64,000 bases of DNA from Tundrisphaera lichenicola (GTDB taxonomy: Bacteria > Planctomycetota > Planctomycetia > Isosphaerales > Isosphaeraceae). The position numbers were made by a program, and so were the translations under genes. The DNA lies in contig NZ_CP195106.1 of NCBI RefSeq assembly GCF_051175385.1, positions 4,278,001 through 4,342,000 of the forward strand, written 5' to 3'. How positions within the stretch are numbered: position 1 is the first letter of the stretch; every line of letters begins with the position of its first letter. Below are positions 19,661 to 28,438 of this stretch, in pieces. The notes under the pieces are model-generated. The model did not search any database. It was not told the DNA's origin and saw only the letters and a program-made list of their open reading frames with translations.

Positions 19661-21103
19661 TCAGACCAGGATGTCTTTGATGACCTTGGCCTTCTCGACG
19701 CCCGTCAGCTTGGCGTCGAGGCCCTGGAACTTGACGCTGAAGGCGTCGTGGTCGACGCCGAGCTGGTGGAGCATGGTGGCGTGGAGGTCGTGCACGGTAC
19801 AGACGTCCTGCTCCGCGGCGTAGCCCAGCTCGTCGGTAGCCCCATGGACGAGCCCGGGCTTGATGCCCGCGCCGGCGAGCCACATCGACATCGATTTGTT
19901 GTGGTGATCGCGGCCGACAGGCCCTTTGTTCGACTGTGACATCGGCGTGCGGCCGAATTCGCCGGTCCACACGATCAACGTCTCGTCGAGCATCCCCCGA
20001 CGCTTCAAATCCGTGATCAAGGCCGCAGACGCCTGGTCGACCTCGCGGGCGCGAATTGGAAGTTCCTCATGGAGCAGGCTGTGGTGGTCCCAATCCCTGT
20101 GGTAGAGCTGGATGAATCGAACCCCGCGCTCGGTCATCCTGCGGGCGAGCAGGCAGTTCGAGGCGAAGGAGCCGTCGCCCGGCTGGCACCCGTAGAGCTC
20201 AAGCGTCTCTCGGCTCTCGTCGCGGATCTCGGTCAGCTCTGGGACGCCAGCCTGCATGCGGAAGGCCATCTCGTACTGAGCAATCCGCACGGCGACCTCC
20301 GGGTCGTGCACCACGGCGTCGCGCTGGGCGTTTAGCGCGTTGATCGCATCGACGTCGGCCCCCTGTTGCTCGCGCGACACTCCTCCGGGGTTCCCGAGGT
20401 AATGCACAGCCTCCCCTTGCCCTCGTACCGGCACGCCCTGGAACCGGCCAGGCAAGAAACCGCTGCCCCACTGCCGGGCCGCGATTGGCTGGGGTGAGCG
20501 TCCCTTGCCCGTCGAGATCATGACGACGAAACCTGGGAGGTTCTCGGCCTCGCTCCCGAGCCCGTAGGTGACCCAGGCACCCATGCTGGGTCGTCCCGCG
20601 ATCTGTGACCCGGTGTTCATGAACATGTGGGCCGGGTCGTGGTTGATGGCCTCGGTGGTCATGGACCGGACCAGGCAGATCTCGTCGATCACCGAGCCGA
20701 TGTGCGGGAACAGCTCGCTGATTTCCGTGCCGGACTGGCCGTATTTCCGGAACGGGAACATGGGTGCGAGGCAGACGAGCTGTTGTCCCTGAAGCTGGGC
20801 GAGTTGTTGCCCCCGAGTGAACGACTCGGGCATGGGCTGGCCGTCGAGGCGGGCCAGGCCGGGCTTCGGGTCGAACGTCTCGAACTGGGACGGCCCACCC
20901 GCCATCGTCAGCCAAATGATCCGTTTGGCCTTCCGTGGCAAAGTCAGGGCGGGCGAGGTTACCTGGATCGGTTGGGGCCGGGCGCGCAGAAGTGACGGGT
21001 CCAGCAATGAGGCCAGCGCGATCGCGCCGACGCCCTGAGCCGCTCGGCCGAGGAAGGACCGGCGATGGATCGAAAGAGCCGCTGGGTCGAGTGGCGACTT
21101 CAT
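19661..21103 (-). CDS. DUF1501 protein, copy 2 (Tat-exported)
   Basis: A 480-residue paralogue of the downstream gene, colinear with it. The start is MKSPLDPAALSIHRRSFLGR with a twin-arginine signal. It shares VRSMTTEAINHDPAHMFMNT, QPGDGSFASNCLLARRM, LIVWTGEFGRTPMSQ and DHHNKSMSMWLAGAG. It begins 4 bases after the stop of the PSCyt1/DUF1549/DUF1553 gene, which argues for coupled translation. The divergence between the copies is uneven: 182 bases in the middle are identical, while flanking parts differ at many positions. Role unknown; an envelope-located enzyme acting with the cytochrome-like partner is inferred. Confidence 0.93.
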   Translation of the reverse strand: MKSPLDPAALSIHRRSFLGRAAQGVGAIALASLLDPSLLRARPQPIQVTSPALTLPRKAKRIIWLTMAGGPSQFETFDPKPGLARLDGQPMPESFTRGQQLAQLQGQQLVCLAPMFPFRKYGQSGTEISELFPHIGSVIDEICLVRSMTTEAINHDPAHMFMNTGSQIAGRPSMGAWVTYGLGSEAENLPGFVVMISTGKGRSPQPIAARQWGSGFLPGRFQGVPVRGQGEAVHYLGNPGGVSREQQGADVDAINALNAQRDAVVHDPEVAVRIAQYEMAFRMQAGVPELTEIRDESRETLELYGCQPGDGSFASNCLLARRMTERGVRFIQLYHRDWDHHSLLHEELPIRAREVDQASAALITDLKRRGMLDETLIVWTGEFGRTPMSQSNKGPVGRDHHNKSMSMWLAGAGIKPGLVHGATDELGYAAEQDVCTVHDLHATMLHQLGVDHDAFSVKFQGLDAKLTGVEKAKVIKDILV

Positions 21104-21107
21104 CGGT

Positions 21108-23687
21108 TCACGACCTCGTGATCATTTCGTGAAGATTGAGCAGCACTCGGGCGACGTGGGTCCAGGCCGCGAGCTCGGCTTCGTCAAGCCCCTCGGGTGT
21201 CGGGGCGTCCCCGGTCGAGATCAGGGCGTGAGCGGCGGCCGGGTCGGCCCTGTAGTCTTTCAGATGCTTATCGAGCAATTTGCGGACGGTCTCGGCCTCG
21301 GAAGGTTGGGGGTCGCGTTGGAGCGCAAGTTGCCAGGCCCGATTCAGCCGATCCTCCGGCTGGCCGTGGGACTCTCGCAGTATTCGCGCGGCCAGGGCGC
21401 GGGCGGCCTCGACGTAGGTCGGATCATTTAAAAGAACTAACGCCTGTTGTGGAATGTTCGAGCGGTTTCGCTCGGCAGAGCACTCCTCGCGGCTGGGGGC
21501 ATCGAAGGCCATCAAGCTCGGGTGGAGGAACGATCGCTGCCACCAGGTGTAGAGCCCCCTTCTGTGCTGGGCGTCGCCCTGGTCCGCATGGTACTGGCGC
21601 TGAGGGAAGTTCAGGTTCTCCCAGTATCCATCGGGCTGATACGGCTTCACGCTGGGCCCGCCGACCTTCGTCACGAGGAGCCCGGAGACCGCCATCGCGT
21701 TGTCTCGGACGAGTTCGGCATCGACCCTGTAGGCGGCCTGCCGGGCCAGTTCACGATTGAGCGGATCGGCGGCGAGAAGCTCGGGGGTCCCGACCGAGGT
21801 CTGCCTGTAAGTATTGCTGGTGACGATCGTCCTCACCATGTGCTTCAGGTCCCATCCGCTGTCCATGAACTCGCAAGCCAGCCAGTCGAGCAGAGCTGGG
21901 TTCGAGGGAGGATCGCCTTGCGCGCCGAGGTCGTCGAGCTGCTTGCTCAGTCCCGCCCCGAAGAACTGCTTCCAGAGCCGGTTCATGACCGTGCGTGCGG
22001 TGAGAGGGTTGTCGCGCGAGACGAGCCACCGGGCCAGGTCGAGGCGTGTCAAGTCACGCCCGGCGACTTCTAGCTGGGGCAGGTAATGTGGTAGGGCAGG
22101 TTTGACGACCTCGCCGGTCTCGTTCATCCAGTCGCCTCGCGGCAGGATGCGCACGATTCGCGGGGATTCGTCCTGGATGCTAACCAGGCACTTGGGCAGG
22201 CCATCGACGAACGCTTGCAACTCAACCTCGGCGCGGGCGACGGCGGCTCGCTCGGCCGGGAATAGAGGGGTGGCTGTCGTCCGGAAGTAGGCCTGGATTG
22301 CCTCGCGATCCTTCCTGCTACGCTCCACTGCTTTCGTCTTGAGGGCCGCCTCGGCGGTGCGCGCGGCCGACTTCTCGGACGACGTGGCCTTCGATTCGCG
22401 GGAGAGTTCGGGCAGAGTGATGTCATAGCGAGCAATGTCCGCCTCCCACTGCGCCTGGGCGACGTCGAGCTGGGGGGCCACGATCTCAAGTTGTTTCTTC
22501 GCCTCCTTGAAGGCAGATTCAAGCGTGGAGAGTTTGTTCTCCTCTTCGGCCGTGGCGACGATCATGCCGTCTTCGCGGTGCCCGATGATGGGCTCCTTGA
22601 TATCGGCGAAGAACGCGCCTAGCGAGTAAAAGTCCTTCTGACTAAACGGGTCGAATTTGTGGTCGTGGCATTGTGCACAGCCGGTGGTCTGGCCCAGCCA
22701 GGCTGCCCCGACTGCGCGAACGCGATCGGTCAGCATGCGGGATTCGTAGTCCTTCGGCTGCGCACCCCCTTCCTCGGTACTGAGCAGGAGGCGGTTGAAC
22801 GCCGAACCGACGCGAGTCTCGGTATTCGCATCGGGCAAAAGGTCGCCGGCGATCTGCTCGATGGTGAAGCGATCGAATCGTTTATTGTCGTTAAAACTCT
22901 TGATCACCCAGTCGCGGTAGGGCCAGACGTTGCGGGGGTTGTCGCTGTGGTAGCCGATCGTGTCGGCGAACCGGACCACGTCGAGCCAACCGATCGCCAT
23001 CCGCTCGCCATAGTGTGGGCTGGCCAAGAGGAAGTCGACGAGTCGTTCGTAGGCGCCGGGTGAGGTGTCCTCGACGAAAGTCTTGACGTCCTCGGGCGTC
23101 GGTGGGAGGCCGGTCAGGTCGGAATACAAACGTCGGATCAAGGTGCGTCGGTCGGCCTCGGGCGAGGGCGTCAGTCCGACCTCCGCGAGCCGGCGCCCGA
23201 CCAGCACGTCGACGGGGTTCTTCTCAGCGGGCGTCTGCGCCTTGTCCGGCTTTTCGTAAGCCCAGTGTTGTTGATATTCGGCCCCTTGCTCGACCCATCT
23301 TCTGAGGATCTCTTTCTGCCTGTCGTCCAGCTTCTTGTTGGACTTCGGAGGGGGCATCAGTTCTTCGGGATCATCGCTGAGGATGCGGGCGATCAGTTCA
23401 CTCTCGTCGGGTTTGCCCGGATTGAAGGCTTCGGCCTCGAGCGCCTCGTCGCGGAGGTCCAGCCGCAGTTTGGCTTCGCGGTGGTTTTTGTCAGGCCCGT
23501 GGCAGAAGAAACAACTGTCGGAGAGGATCGGTCGGACGTCGCGATTGAACTCGATCCGAGCGGGCACGGTCTCTCTGGTGTCCGCTCCGGAGGCTGCCGA
23601 TGCCGTAATCGAACCGCAGAACCCGAGGGCGAGTGACGCCAAAAGCCGGGTTGTCCACCTGGTTCGGAGTATGTCTCGATACGTCAT
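21108..23687 (-). CDS. PSCyt1-DUF1549-DUF1553 (PSD1) cytochrome-like protein
   Basis: About 859 residues from the chosen ATG at 23687 (MTYRDILRTRWTTRLLASLA, with a hydrophobic signal); the frame is open 66 codons further upstream but without a signal. PSCyt1 comes first, with FNRDVRPILSDSCFFCHGPD holding a CFFCH haem-type motif, then DUF1549 (TLIRRLYSDLTGLPPTPEDV and MAIGWLDVVRFADTIGYHSD) with a further CAQCH motif, a coiled, Glu/Lys/Ala-rich linker around residues 390-450, and DUF1553 (ARTVMNRLWKQFFGAGLSKQ). The family is planctomycete-enriched and presumed envelope-located; the electron donor and substrate are unknown. It is first in an operon with two DUF1501 genes. Confidence 0.93.
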   Translation of the reverse strand: MTYRDILRTRWTTRLLASLALGFCGSITASAASGADTRETVPARIEFNRDVRPILSDSCFFCHGPDKNHREAKLRLDLRDEALEAEAFNPGKPDESELIARILSDDPEELMPPPKSNKKLDDRQKEILRRWVEQGAEYQQHWAYEKPDKAQTPAEKNPVDVLVGRRLAEVGLTPSPEADRRTLIRRLYSDLTGLPPTPEDVKTFVEDTSPGAYERLVDFLLASPHYGERMAIGWLDVVRFADTIGYHSDNPRNVWPYRDWVIKSFNDNKRFDRFTIEQIAGDLLPDANTETRVGSAFNRLLLSTEEGGAQPKDYESRMLTDRVRAVGAAWLGQTTGCAQCHDHKFDPFSQKDFYSLGAFFADIKEPIIGHREDGMIVATAEEENKLSTLESAFKEAKKQLEIVAPQLDVAQAQWEADIARYDITLPELSRESKATSSEKSAARTAEAALKTKAVERSRKDREAIQAYFRTTATPLFPAERAAVARAEVELQAFVDGLPKCLVSIQDESPRIVRILPRGDWMNETGEVVKPALPHYLPQLEVAGRDLTRLDLARWLVSRDNPLTARTVMNRLWKQFFGAGLSKQLDDLGAQGDPPSNPALLDWLACEFMDSGWDLKHMVRTIVTSNTYRQTSVGTPELLAADPLNRELARQAAYRVDAELVRDNAMAVSGLLVTKVGGPSVKPYQPDGYWENLNFPQRQYHADQGDAQHRRGLYTWWQRSFLHPSLMAFDAPSREECSAERNRSNIPQQALVLLNDPTYVEAARALAARILRESHGQPEDRLNRAWQLALQRDPQPSEAETVRKLLDKHLKDYRADPAAAHALISTGDAPTPEGLDEAELAAWTHVARVLLNLHEMITRS

Positions 23688-24145
23688 GGCGGGTCCTGCA
23701 TCGTCGGGCCGGGTGGTTCGTACCGGGACGGATAGGGTAGGGCTAGGCCGGGGTTTGGTCGGATCAGGAAACGAACGGTCGTGCCGGGGCTGTTTAGATA
23801 TGGTAAACCATCGAGGTCCGGGCGGGAAGCGCCGGCATTCGGTCACACCGGCCTTGGTGTAACAAAATCGTTCGGGGCTCTTCAATCGTTGGTCTCGAAA
23901 GGGATTGATTTTCGAGTTAAGCGGTTGGAGTCAATCCGTATAGAGGGAGGGGGGGCGATAGGCGTGGATCGCTTTCCGCTCGATGCACGCTTTCGCCTCG
24001 TAATGGATGACCCCCTTGGTGAAGAAATGCCATGATAGCCTCGCAAATGCCCGGATCAGCATTCCAATGCGATCGGGGTCTGTGGACGATCTTGGGTTTG
24101 TTTTGGTAAGGATTTAAGTCGGATAGGTCACGGCAGAGGGACTAG
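23688..24145. other. Intergenic region, probable promoter of the PSCyt1/DUF1501 operon
   Basis: About 460 bases between the operon start and the second IS701-type element. It contains a poly-G tract near 23947-23955 but no recognisable coding or RNA feature. The operon promoter should lie here; I cannot pick a convincing -35/-10 pair. Confidence 0.35.
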
Positions 24146-25601
24146 TACTACTCCGTTAATATCAACGGCAATTGCAATGAGCGATCCTTGCAATAGGGGC
24201 AATTGTGCCGACAGATCGGGGCCAGCAGCCTCTGCAAGGCACGGCGGATCGCCGGCACCGTGATCACCGGGCGGGTCCCCCCCTTTTTCCCGGCCGGGCC
24301 GGGTCTCGTTCCTCGCGTTCTCGCTCCAACGCCAGGAACCCGAAGGCCAGCATCACCAGGCAGGCGTGATGATGAAAGCCACGCCAGGAACGCCCCTCGT
24401 GATGGTCCAATCCGAGTTCTTCCTTCATCTGCTGATAACCTTGCTCCACCGGCCAGCGGCTCTTCCAGAGCCGGACCGCCTTGATCCGGCTGGTTCGGCC
24501 CGGCAGGTTCGAGAGGGCGTACTTGATCTTGCCGTCGGCCTGCTCCTCGATCAGCAGCCAGACCGGCTCGGCCCCGGCGCACTCGCCGGTGGCCCAGCCC
24601 CCGCCGGGCCAGACCCGAAGCCAGGCGAAGCGGCCCGACAGCTTCCCCTTGGTCCCCTCGCGCCAGGTCACCTTCCGCAGCGGTGTCGAGGCGGCCAACT
24701 CTCGCAGGCTCACCGGCTTCGGGGTGCCGGCCTTCAGTCGTGATCGCCGTCGCGGCCGCCCGCCGGACCCCGGCGGTCGGATCGCCGGCCCGGGGACCTC
24801 CCACGACGGCTCCTCGGTGAAGACCACCATCTCGTCGGTCACGCCCACGCTGTAGGACAGGCCGCGCTCGGCCAACCCCTCTCGGAAGAGCCCGGAGACG
24901 CCGTAGCCGGCATCGGCCACCACGAGCCGGCCGGGCAACCCCTCGGCCCGAACCAGATCGAGAAGCTCCAGGGCGATCTGGCCCTTCGTCAGTGCTCGTC
25001 GTTGCTCCCGGGGCACGCCCGCCTTGTCGAGCCGCTTGGAGTCATCGAGCCAGGCCTCGGGCAGGTAGAGCCGCATCGCCAGCGGGTAATGGCCCTTCGG
25101 GGCGACGTAATGAACCGAGGGTGCGACCTGGCAGTTAGCCTTCTTGCCTTGAGCCCCGCAGTACTGACGCTGCACACCGACGGAGAGCTTGCCCTGCTTG
25201 GGGAAGCTCGTATCGTCAATGACGAAGATGCCGGCCGGAGAAGCGAAAGACTCGGCCATGACGGAGCGATGACGCTTCCAGACGGCCATCTCGTCCCAGG
25301 TGCTCTGGCCGATGAACTGCTGGAGGGCCTGGTCGAGGTCGGCGACGACCAGGCCGGTCGGGAGGGTGACCTTGCGCGAGAGCGGCTCGATGCTCTTGCG
25401 GTCGCCGTCGAGGATCAGTCCCTGGAGGTAGACGCCGGAGTATTGGGCCTGTCGGGGCCGGTTGAAGTCGTCGCGGAAACGGGCGGCGTAGGCGTCGAGC
25501 CGTTCGAGGACTTCGGGTGCGAGTTCGGGGGTATAGGTGCGATTCATACCCTGCATACGAACCGGCCAGGCGTTCCGTTCGTATCAGATAACGGAGTAGT
25601 A
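24146..25601 (-). mobile_element. Second IS701-type insertion sequence with CTAG target duplication
   Basis: A 1456-bp element bounded by 13-bp inverted repeats, TACTACTCCGTTA at 24146-24158 and its reverse complement at 25589-25601. CTAG flanks both ends (24142-24145 and 25602-25605) and fits the palindromic YTAR-type target of IS701 elements. It differs from the element at 16.6 kb in ends and transposase sequence, so the two are separate arrivals. On its right it abuts an older IS5-type remnant. Confidence 0.92.
24148..25547 (-). CDS. IS701-type DDE transposase, C-terminus in a second frame
   Basis: The main frame starts MNRTYTPELAPEVLERLDAY (an ATG three codons upstream is also possible). 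Catalytic regions are IFVIDDTSFPKQGKLSVG, LVVADAGYGVSG and QGYQQMKEELGLDHHEG. At 24277-24288 the coding strand reads A5-G7. The main frame stops just beyond, at 24264. The -1 frame continues as PVITVPAIRRALQRLLAPIC, then a C-x-x-x-C-x-x-C cluster (CRHNCPYC), ending at 24148 beside the element terminus. The extra part looks like a true C-terminal domain. One added A or G would restore a single frame. The break falls at the same relative site as in the other IS701-type element. Confidence 0.85.
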
Positions 25602-25611
25602 CTAGTCTACC

Positions 25612-26420
25612 CTGCTCTATCTCATCACCGACGAAATTTAGAATGTATTCGGCCCGATGGTCGAGCAATGGGTCTCGCCGCTGGGGCCGGAGACCGACCT
25701 GACCGACCGGATATTCTTCGAGGCCGTCCTCTACCGGGCCCGCACCGGCATCCCGTGGCGGGACTTGCCCGGCGACGTCGGGGCGTGGGTCGCGGTCTAC
25801 AGCCGATTCCGTCGGTGGATCCACTCAGGCCTGCTCAGGACGATCTTCGAGCTGATGGCCGAATGGCCCGAGTGCGAGGGCCGCGACGGTCGATGATCGA
25901 TTCCACCGTCTACCGGGCAGAACAACACGCAGCCGACACCCGGCGGAAAGAGGGCGAAGGCGATCGGCCGCTTTCGCGGCGGTCTGACGACCAAGGTCAT
26001 CGCCGTGGCGTGCGACGAGTACGAGGTCGTGACGTTCGACTCGGCCGAGGGGCATCGGCACGACGCCAAAATATCAAAGCCGGTGCTGGCCGAGGCGAAG
26101 GCTTCGGTCGGGCAGGTCGTCGAAGTGCTCGGCGACAAGGGGTTCGTCACCGTCGCGATCTGCGGCGTGATCTTGGTGGATCTGGACGCCCTGCCGGTGA
26201 TCCCGAACAAGGTCAACCGCAAGGCGCACTTGATGTGGGACGAGCAGATGCATGAGGACTACGAGGGGCGAACCGGATCGAGCGCCGCTTCGGTAAGGCC
26301 AAGCAGTTCCGGGGCTTCGCCACGAGGTCTGAAATGCTCAAGGATGTCTACCCCGGTTTGGTATGGCTGAACTTCGAGTTCATCCACGTTAGGCGGCTAG
26401 CGAATACCGTCAACAGGCGT
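25612..26420 (+). pseudogene. IS5-type transposase remnant with several frame breaks
   Basis: Fragments in different frames reassemble an IS5-type transposase. The N-terminus YLITDEI is followed by a TAG, then NVFGPMVEQWVSPLGPETDL and VLYRARTGIPWRDLPGD (typical of the family). IDSTVYRAEQHAADTRR comes next with the first Asp, then KAIGRFRGGLTTKVIAVACD, VLGDKGFVTVAIC, and finally NRIERRFGKAKQFRGFATR in yet another frame, with RRLANTVNRR at the end. At least three frame changes and one nonsense codon make it non-functional. I could not find terminal repeats. The IS701-type element sits directly at its left side. Confidence 0.75.
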
Positions 26421-26439
26421 TTGACGATGATCGATCGAG

Positions 26440-26745
26440 GTGGAGATGGGAACCCGGTTGGCGAGAAGTTGTTCACGTTGTCCCATTTGCTATCGTGCAA
26501 TTGTAACCGGGTGCGAGACGGGACACTGGACCGGGATACGTTCGGTCAACGGATGGCACGTCTGCGGCGAGTGGTCCGCAAGGCCCTCCAGGAAGGATCG
26601 AAGTGCGCAAGCGCGAAGCGGTGCCCCACCGGCAGCAAGGCCGCGACGTGCTGGAGTACCTGACGCCGTGCTTCGAGGCCTATCATCAAGGTCAACCGAT
26701 CCCCTCTCCTGGCGGTCTGCCAGTCGACTACGAGAGCCACTTGAT
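26440..26745 (+). pseudogene. IS66-type transposase C-terminal remnant
   Basis: After the IS5 remnant a frame reads EKLFTLSHLLSCNCNRVRDG, MARLRRVVRKALQEGS, then C-x-x-AK and KAATC-like pieces, then in another frame VLEYLTPCFEAYHQGQPIPS. This order resembles the C-terminal part of IS66-type transposases (basic helix, AKTAATC-like motif, PAPS-type end). It is short and interrupted. The assignment rests on motif similarity only; another DDE family is possible. Confidence 0.4.
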
Positions 26746-26773
26746 ATCACCTATTCCCCCCTGTGAATGGTTT

Positions 26774-26794
26774 CATTACCGAAGCGAGGTAATG
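26774..26794. promoter_or_regulatory. Perfect 7-bp inverted repeat upstream of the metal efflux genes
   Basis: CATTACC at 26774-26780 and GGTAATG at 26788-26794 flank a 7-base spacer. The site lies about 155 bases before the CusB-like gene and just after the IS66-type remnant. It could be an operator for a metal-responsive regulator or simply a transposon end; no regulator gene is nearby. Confidence 0.2.
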
Positions 26795-26947
26795 CTACCA
26801 ATTTTCGCGTGGGATCGAGCGGATTTGCGATGCCTTGCAACCCGGCCAGGTGCGAGGTAATCTCTCGAATGGGAGCGATTTTCGGTCGGACTGAGGGATG
26901 TGTAGGTCGTCCTGGAACGGCTGTGGGAGACCTTTGCCGAATAAACA

Positions 26948-28438
26948 ATGACAGAGCCCGAAAACAACTTCGCGCGAACGAACGAAAATGCCAATTCGGT
27001 CTGGTCGCATCGATGGGGTGCAATCGGCCTGGTTATTCGCGCCTTGCAGGTACGGCTTCGCTTCGTCATCGTACTGGGGATAGCGTGTATTCTCGTCGGA
27101 AACTGGGACTTGGTCCGGAACCAGGTTGAGCGCTTACTCCGCCTCGTAAGAGGTTCGGCCGTGACGTCTTCGAGCGTCTCAAGCGACACCGAATACTTCT
27201 GCCCGATGGATCCGGGGGTTCTCTCCAACTGGCCGGGAAAATGCGGGATCTGTAACATGGGACTCGTCCGGCGCAAGCGTGGCGAGGCCGTGCCGCTTCC
27301 ATCAGGGGTCGTGGCTCGGATGCAGATCTCTCCTTACCGGGTTCAACTCGCCGGACTTCAGACATCCCCGATCGTATATCGTCCGTTGACACTCAAGACG
27401 GTGCTGATTGGGGTCATGGCCGGACCCCGATCGATCGTCGCACAGGCATCGTCCCGAGATCTGGCCTGGCTATACATCGGCCAGGACGCTGAGTTGAGTT
27501 GTGACTCGATGCCGGGACAGACATTCGGTTCCAAGGTGAAGGCGATTCATTCTCATGAGGTGACCCTGGTTTGCGACGATCTGGCGGATCACTTTCGGGA
27601 CGGGATCGGGATCACGGCCACTCTCCGCCGACCGGTCGCCGAAATGGAACCGTTTCGTACTCAGCCTTCCGGCACTCCTCTGATGCGAAAAGGGGCACCC
27701 AGAACTACCTTTCTCTGCCCGACGCACGCGAATGTGCTTGCCCTGGCGAATGGCAAATGCCCGGTCGACGGCAAGGAGACCCTCCAACCGGAACCCCTCC
27801 TCCCCAATCAGCAAGTCACCTGGTGGTGCCCGATGCATCCGAATGTCAGGGCTGATCACTCGGGAGAGGTCTGTGAAGAATGCGGAGGGATGAAACTCGT
27901 CCCCAGGGTCCTCTCGTATCGGCCCACCGGTCAAGTCCTGGCGGTCCCCGAGTCGGCCGTGGTCGACACGGGAGAGCACACCGTGGTCTATGCCGAGACG
28001 ATGTCCGGCATGTTCGACGGTGTCGAGATCCGCATCGGCCCGCGATGCGGTGATCTGTTTCCCGTGATCAGCGGCCTGGAGGCAGGCATGCGGGTGGCCA
28101 CCGCCGGGACATTCCTGATCGATGCCGAGACTCGACTCAATCCGTCGCTGGCTTCCGCTTATTTCGGAGCGGGACGGAAGTCGGATTCTAGTGCCGAGCC
28201 GACCCAGAATCAGACGACCACCACGTTACCGACCGAGCCAGGAGCCCTCGCGGAAGCTCAGAAGATTTGCCCTGTCACTGGAAAACCGCTTGGCTCGATG
28301 GGAACTCCGGTGAAAGTGCTCGTCGAAGGCCGAGTCGTGCTGGTGTGCTGCGAGGGATGCGAGGGGCCGCTCCTGAAGTCTCCGGCGAAGTACCTCGGCC
28401 GGCTCGATGCGGGACCGCCCCCGGCACCCCAGCGATGA
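26948..28438 (+). CDS. CusB/CzcB-like membrane fusion protein with three metal-binding knuckles
   Basis: A 496-residue periplasmic adaptor of an RND metal efflux system. A membrane anchor lies at about residues 28-55 (VRLRFVIVLGIACILVGNWD). Three heavy-metal-binding domains follow the C-P-M/T-D/H pattern: YFCPMDPGVLSNWPGKCGIC at about 82, FLCPTHANVLALANGKCPVD at about 254 and WWCPMHPNVRADHSGEVCEE at about 290. The middle part carries the adaptor barrel (QISPYRVQLAGLQTSPIVYR), and the C-terminus holds another cysteine-rich segment, KICPVTGKPLGSMG and VLVCCEGCEG. The stop overlaps the start of the CusA-like gene (ATGA), so translation is coupled. Copper or silver is the likely substrate, by analogy with CusB. 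Confidence 0.87.
   Translation: MTEPENNFARTNENANSVWSHRWGAIGLVIRALQVRLRFVIVLGIACILVGNWDLVRNQVERLLRLVRGSAVTSSSVSSDTEYFCPMDPGVLSNWPGKCGICNMGLVRRKRGEAVPLPSGVVARMQISPYRVQLAGLQTSPIVYRPLTLKTVLIGVMAGPRSIVAQASSRDLAWLYIGQDAELSCDSMPGQTFGSKVKAIHSHEVTLVCDDLADHFRDGIGITATLRRPVAEMEPFRTQPSGTPLMRKGAPRTTFLCPTHANVLALANGKCPVDGKETLQPEPLLPNQQVTWWCPMHPNVRADHSGEVCEECGGMKLVPRVLSYRPTGQVLAVPESAVVDTGEHTVVYAETMSGMFDGVEIRIGPRCGDLFPVISGLEAGMRVATAGTFLIDAETRLNPSLASAYFGAGRKSDSSAEPTQNQTTTTLPTEPGALAEAQKICPVTGKPLGSMGTPVKVLVEGRVVLVCCEGCEGPLLKSPAKYLGRLDAGPPPAPQR

Noticed and set aside
19638..19970. N-terminal extension of DUF1501 copy 1 into the upstream gene
   Set aside because: The extension overlaps copy 2 in another frame and is Arg-rich; the Tat signal at 19637 marks the true start.
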